Shown: positions 8,801-9,726 of the stretch, in pieces
Layout: each line of letters opens with the position of its first letter
Numbering within the stretch: the first letter of the stretch is position 1
NCBI GenBank assembly: GCA_947629805.1
Contig: CANRFE010000044.1
Coordinates: 1 to 9,726, forward strand
Reading direction: 5' to 3'
Length of the DNA stretch: 9,726 nt
DNA from: an uncultured Clostridia bacterium
GTDB lineage: Bacteria > Bacillota > Clostridia > TANB77 > CAG-508
Notes under the pieces: generated by a model
Seen by the model: only the letters and a program-made list of their open reading frames with translations
Databases searched by the model: none
What the model was told of the DNA's origin: nothing
Program-made: the position numbers and the translations under genes

Positions 8801-8904
8801 AAAACGGAACTTTAGTAAATGCATTTAAAGCAATTGGATGGGGTTGGGGAGGAAATTGGTCTAGTAAAAAAGACTATATGCACTTCTCATATACTGGAGG
8901 ATAA
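5839..8904 (+). CDS. Membrane-anchored bifunctional peptidoglycan hydrolase: SleB-like domain plus M15 peptidase (VirB1-like role)
   Basis: Taking ATG 5839, this is a 1021-residue protein. Residues 1-59 are cytoplasmic, helical and rich in E-Q-A-K repeats. One membrane helix (about 60-82) anchors it, with the rest outside. Residues about 90-720 form a large ectodomain I do not recognise, with a hydrophobic helical patch at 366-412, Thr-rich strands near 450-457 and 530-546, and four clustered cysteines (C550, C571, C575, C592). Residues about 722-846 match SleB/Hydrolase_2: E733 begins a block ending L-N-R-V (750-753), and E733 aligns with the family's catalytic Glu. Residues about 870-1021 are an M15 peptidase of the endolysin (Ply500-like) type: S-Q-H-A-L-G-L-A-V-D-I-N gives H949 and D956, and G-W-G-W-G-G-N-W (1000-1007) precedes D-Y-M-H with D1012 and H1015. 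The two enzymes should cut glycan strands and stem peptides, locally opening the wall for the transfer channel. All expected catalytic and Zn residues are present. Bond specificity is inferred. Confidence 0.9.
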   Translation: MASNEEEQNKVEQAKEAIEQAKEVSKLAANAASGNVLGAVKNAAKLLKDKNFRKKLKKQLIMIVLQAMIPIIIATCLLGAINAIKDEMITLLANAGTSVGGFLSKAWQWLTDDFWIKLDDGIEYIIDVDTGETLGRKDTITDADLLNEKGEPRNTTTKVETIVDQYVRNLGNQGVSLQSLRLLGDADYSDTDKLLENEENKALVEKYIAEFIRADVITQQPHRRDHTELVNKNNQNWIDGGIYIYRTKKEPTIDEDKLINGEYHEENLPIEDKDYKQMTYMKYEEFQKGLQENDKDLRYHFTINPDNGNLVLAEIKSKVTKKGTSQVGEGWFSAITNWFANLDIEAQQLLNKKEEYELKSIEVDYKQLISKYTMPYEFLVQLCEITQNPEFVYHVALLARNTKIVLVVQDNTTVERETVETESDMQEYRNYSGNSVEGASGSTYKQKERTVTITTTQTPVLRIDYADTWSFYEEFQYTKNIEGTLTEEGPIEKSVANGSLSLPSVLSKYHPADPLNPDDLQEYYYDTIPVATTTMTQTITTVTTYNEPICENPVEKSKQFLGLLRNETGTCPHECYEEKKNPTKGEPIALYCSQEAIFEREGINVQYRIPNMTRTESPLNRLTSGIEMLYAVLQSNSSGYEGDLLLSNERIDESFEIQDQYIAEGDYKSAYIVKMQGLVEHLRYLMTFPENEEYTEIYIHSSEDDEDNYEIQVQYEDITEEELNILYKVCEAEAGGSSEEEIGHVASVILNRVKCSKWPNTIEEVVFQPAQFSCISDGHYDRAVPSDKTKRAVDSVLSSGDTTGGAVYYRTESSAKKAGMPTSKNETHRTYIFLFKDPNTHIFYTDKLSLQELIGSTAGTIPTTGKLKNVFPNGIPTTQNEIRKYLITIEVPITTKSGAKKTTKVTVHQAIAEDLKQVLQKAQDAGFKVYEVQGFNWRSISGSSTISQHALGLAVDINVKENYCVYPNGKVDAGSFWNPDENEYSIPKNGTLVNAFKAIGWGWGGNWSSKKDYMHFSYTGG

Positions 8905-8910
8905 GGAGGT
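8902..8910 (+). promoter_or_regulatory. Ribosome binding site fused to the stop codon of the hydrolase gene
   Basis: TAAGGAGGT contains the stop TAA (8902-8904) of the upstream gene and a full-length Shine-Dalgarno match. It ends 6 nt before TTG 8917. It is the strongest site in the window and decides the TTG start. Termination and re-initiation on the same ribosome (translational coupling) is likely. Confidence 0.85.
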
Positions 8911-8916
8911 TTAGCA

Positions 8917-9726
8917 TTGAAAAAATTTTTATTACCTATTATGGTGATACTTGTTATATTAATCATTATTATTGCAATCTTGTTGTTAGTTCTATTAAAA
9001 GGAAATGACACAATCATAATACCGAAAGAAGAAACAGGTCATATAGATTTTACACAAGTAGATAAACTAACTAGTAGAAATGAATATTATGCAATAAAAC
9101 AAGTTTTAAATAAATATTATAATGCAATTCATTATTTGGATGCCAATATAGAAGAATTAGATGTAGCAATTGATATTACTTCTGAAGAGCAAAAGCAAAA
9201 TATTATACAACAATATACAGCACAAGGAATAAAAATATTACAAGATATTATAGATGAAGAAGCAATACAAGAATTGTCTTTGAATGAGGAAAATTTAGTA
9301 CAAAAATTAAAACAAAATAAGAGTTCCAATTTTACAATAGAAGATATATATTATGTAAAAAAAAGCGCTAATATAAATCTTTACTATGTAATTGGATTAT
9401 TAGATGAGGAAACGCAAGTAGAACTCATAGTCAAGACAGATTCCTATACAGATACATTCTCTGTTTATCCACAAGAATATATAAAAAGCAAGCAGTATGA
9501 TAAAAATTCTATTGAAAATAATTTTAATATAGACAAAATACAATATATTACGAAAAATAATAATAATCACTATGAAATATATGAAATAACAGATAAGATA
9601 ATGGCACAATATTATTTATATGATTATGCAGATATAGTAAAGAATAATTTAGAAAAAGCATATCAATTATTAAATGAAAAGTATAAAGAAAAAAGATTTC
9701 CTACTTATGATGCGTATGTTACATTT
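8917..9726 (+). CDS. Second bitopic, probably VirB8/TcpC-like protein (3' end outside window, TTG start)
   Basis: From TTG 8917 the frame is open to the window end: 270 codons, no stop. The perfect ribosome binding site 6 nt upstream chooses the TTG; the in-frame ATG at 8941 would cut into the membrane helix and lacks a good site. The N terminus is K-K-F-L-L-P-I-M followed by one strong membrane helix (about 5-28), so the bulk is predicted outside. Residues about 50-200 begin with the helix Y-Y-A-I-K-Q-V-L-N-K-Y-Y and later show strands (I-N-L-Y-Y-V-I-G-L-L, V-E-L-I-V-K-T), which could be a first NTF2-like domain. A second appears to begin near 230 and is cut by the window edge; it holds A-Y-Q-L-L at 248-252, then K-E-K-R-F-P-T. 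This aligns without gaps with A-Y-Q-M-L...K-E-T-L-F-S-T of the protein at 4880-5824. Two tandem NTF2-like domains after an anchor would resemble TcpC. Fold assignment is inference. Confidence 0.75.
   Translation, partial: MKKFLLPIMVILVILIIIIAILLLVLLKGNDTIIIPKEETGHIDFTQVDKLTSRNEYYAIKQVLNKYYNAIHYLDANIEELDVAIDITSEEQKQNIIQQYTAQGIKILQDIIDEEAIQELSLNEENLVQKLKQNKSSNFTIEDIYYVKKSANINLYYVIGLLDEETQVELIVKTDSYTDTFSVYPQEYIKSKQYDKNSIENNFNIDKIQYITKNNNNHYEIYEITDKIMAQYYLYDYADIVKNNLEKAYQLLNEKYKEKRFPTYDAYVTF

Overview
The window is AT-rich (GC roughly one third by eye), uses A/T-ending codons and AGA arginine, and has strong AAGGAGG-type ribosome binding sites. This points to a low-GC Gram-positive, probably a member of the Clostridia (Bacillota). 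The SleB-type and M15-type wall-cleaving domains imply a host with peptidoglycan, so a mycoplasma is unlikely. No species can be named from the sequence.

All genes lie on the + strand and are packed end to end: one overlap of 50 nt and gaps of 12 to 26 nt. There is no gene-free stretch over 300 bases, no visible terminator and no obvious internal promoter, so the window looks like the interior of one long operon. In order: (1) the 3' end of a charged, coiled-coil-like protein of unknown function (to 391); (2) a VirB4-like ATPase (342-2318); (3) a VirB6/TrbL-like polytopic protein with a signal peptide and a very long Gly/Ala/Asn/Gln-rich tail (2337-4853); (4) a single-pass protein with a probable NTF2-like, VirB8/TcpC-like domain (4880-5824); (5) a membrane-anchored enzyme of about 1021 aa carrying two wall-hydrolase domains, SleB-like then M15 peptidase (5839-8904); (6) a second single-pass, probably VirB8/TcpC-like protein that starts at TTG and runs off the right edge (8917-9726).

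Together these are the core of a Gram-positive type IV secretion (conjugation) apparatus: an ATPase motor, an inner-membrane channel, bitopic scaffold proteins and a VirB1-like enzyme that opens the cell wall. The likely setting is an integrative conjugative element or conjugative plasmid. No relaxase, coupling protein, integrase, origin or att site is present here, so the element type stays open. The most distinctive points are the SleB+M15 fusion on a large uncharacterised ectodomain, the shared AYQ-x-L motif in the two bitopic proteins that flank it, and the 430-residue low-complexity tail of the VirB6-like protein.
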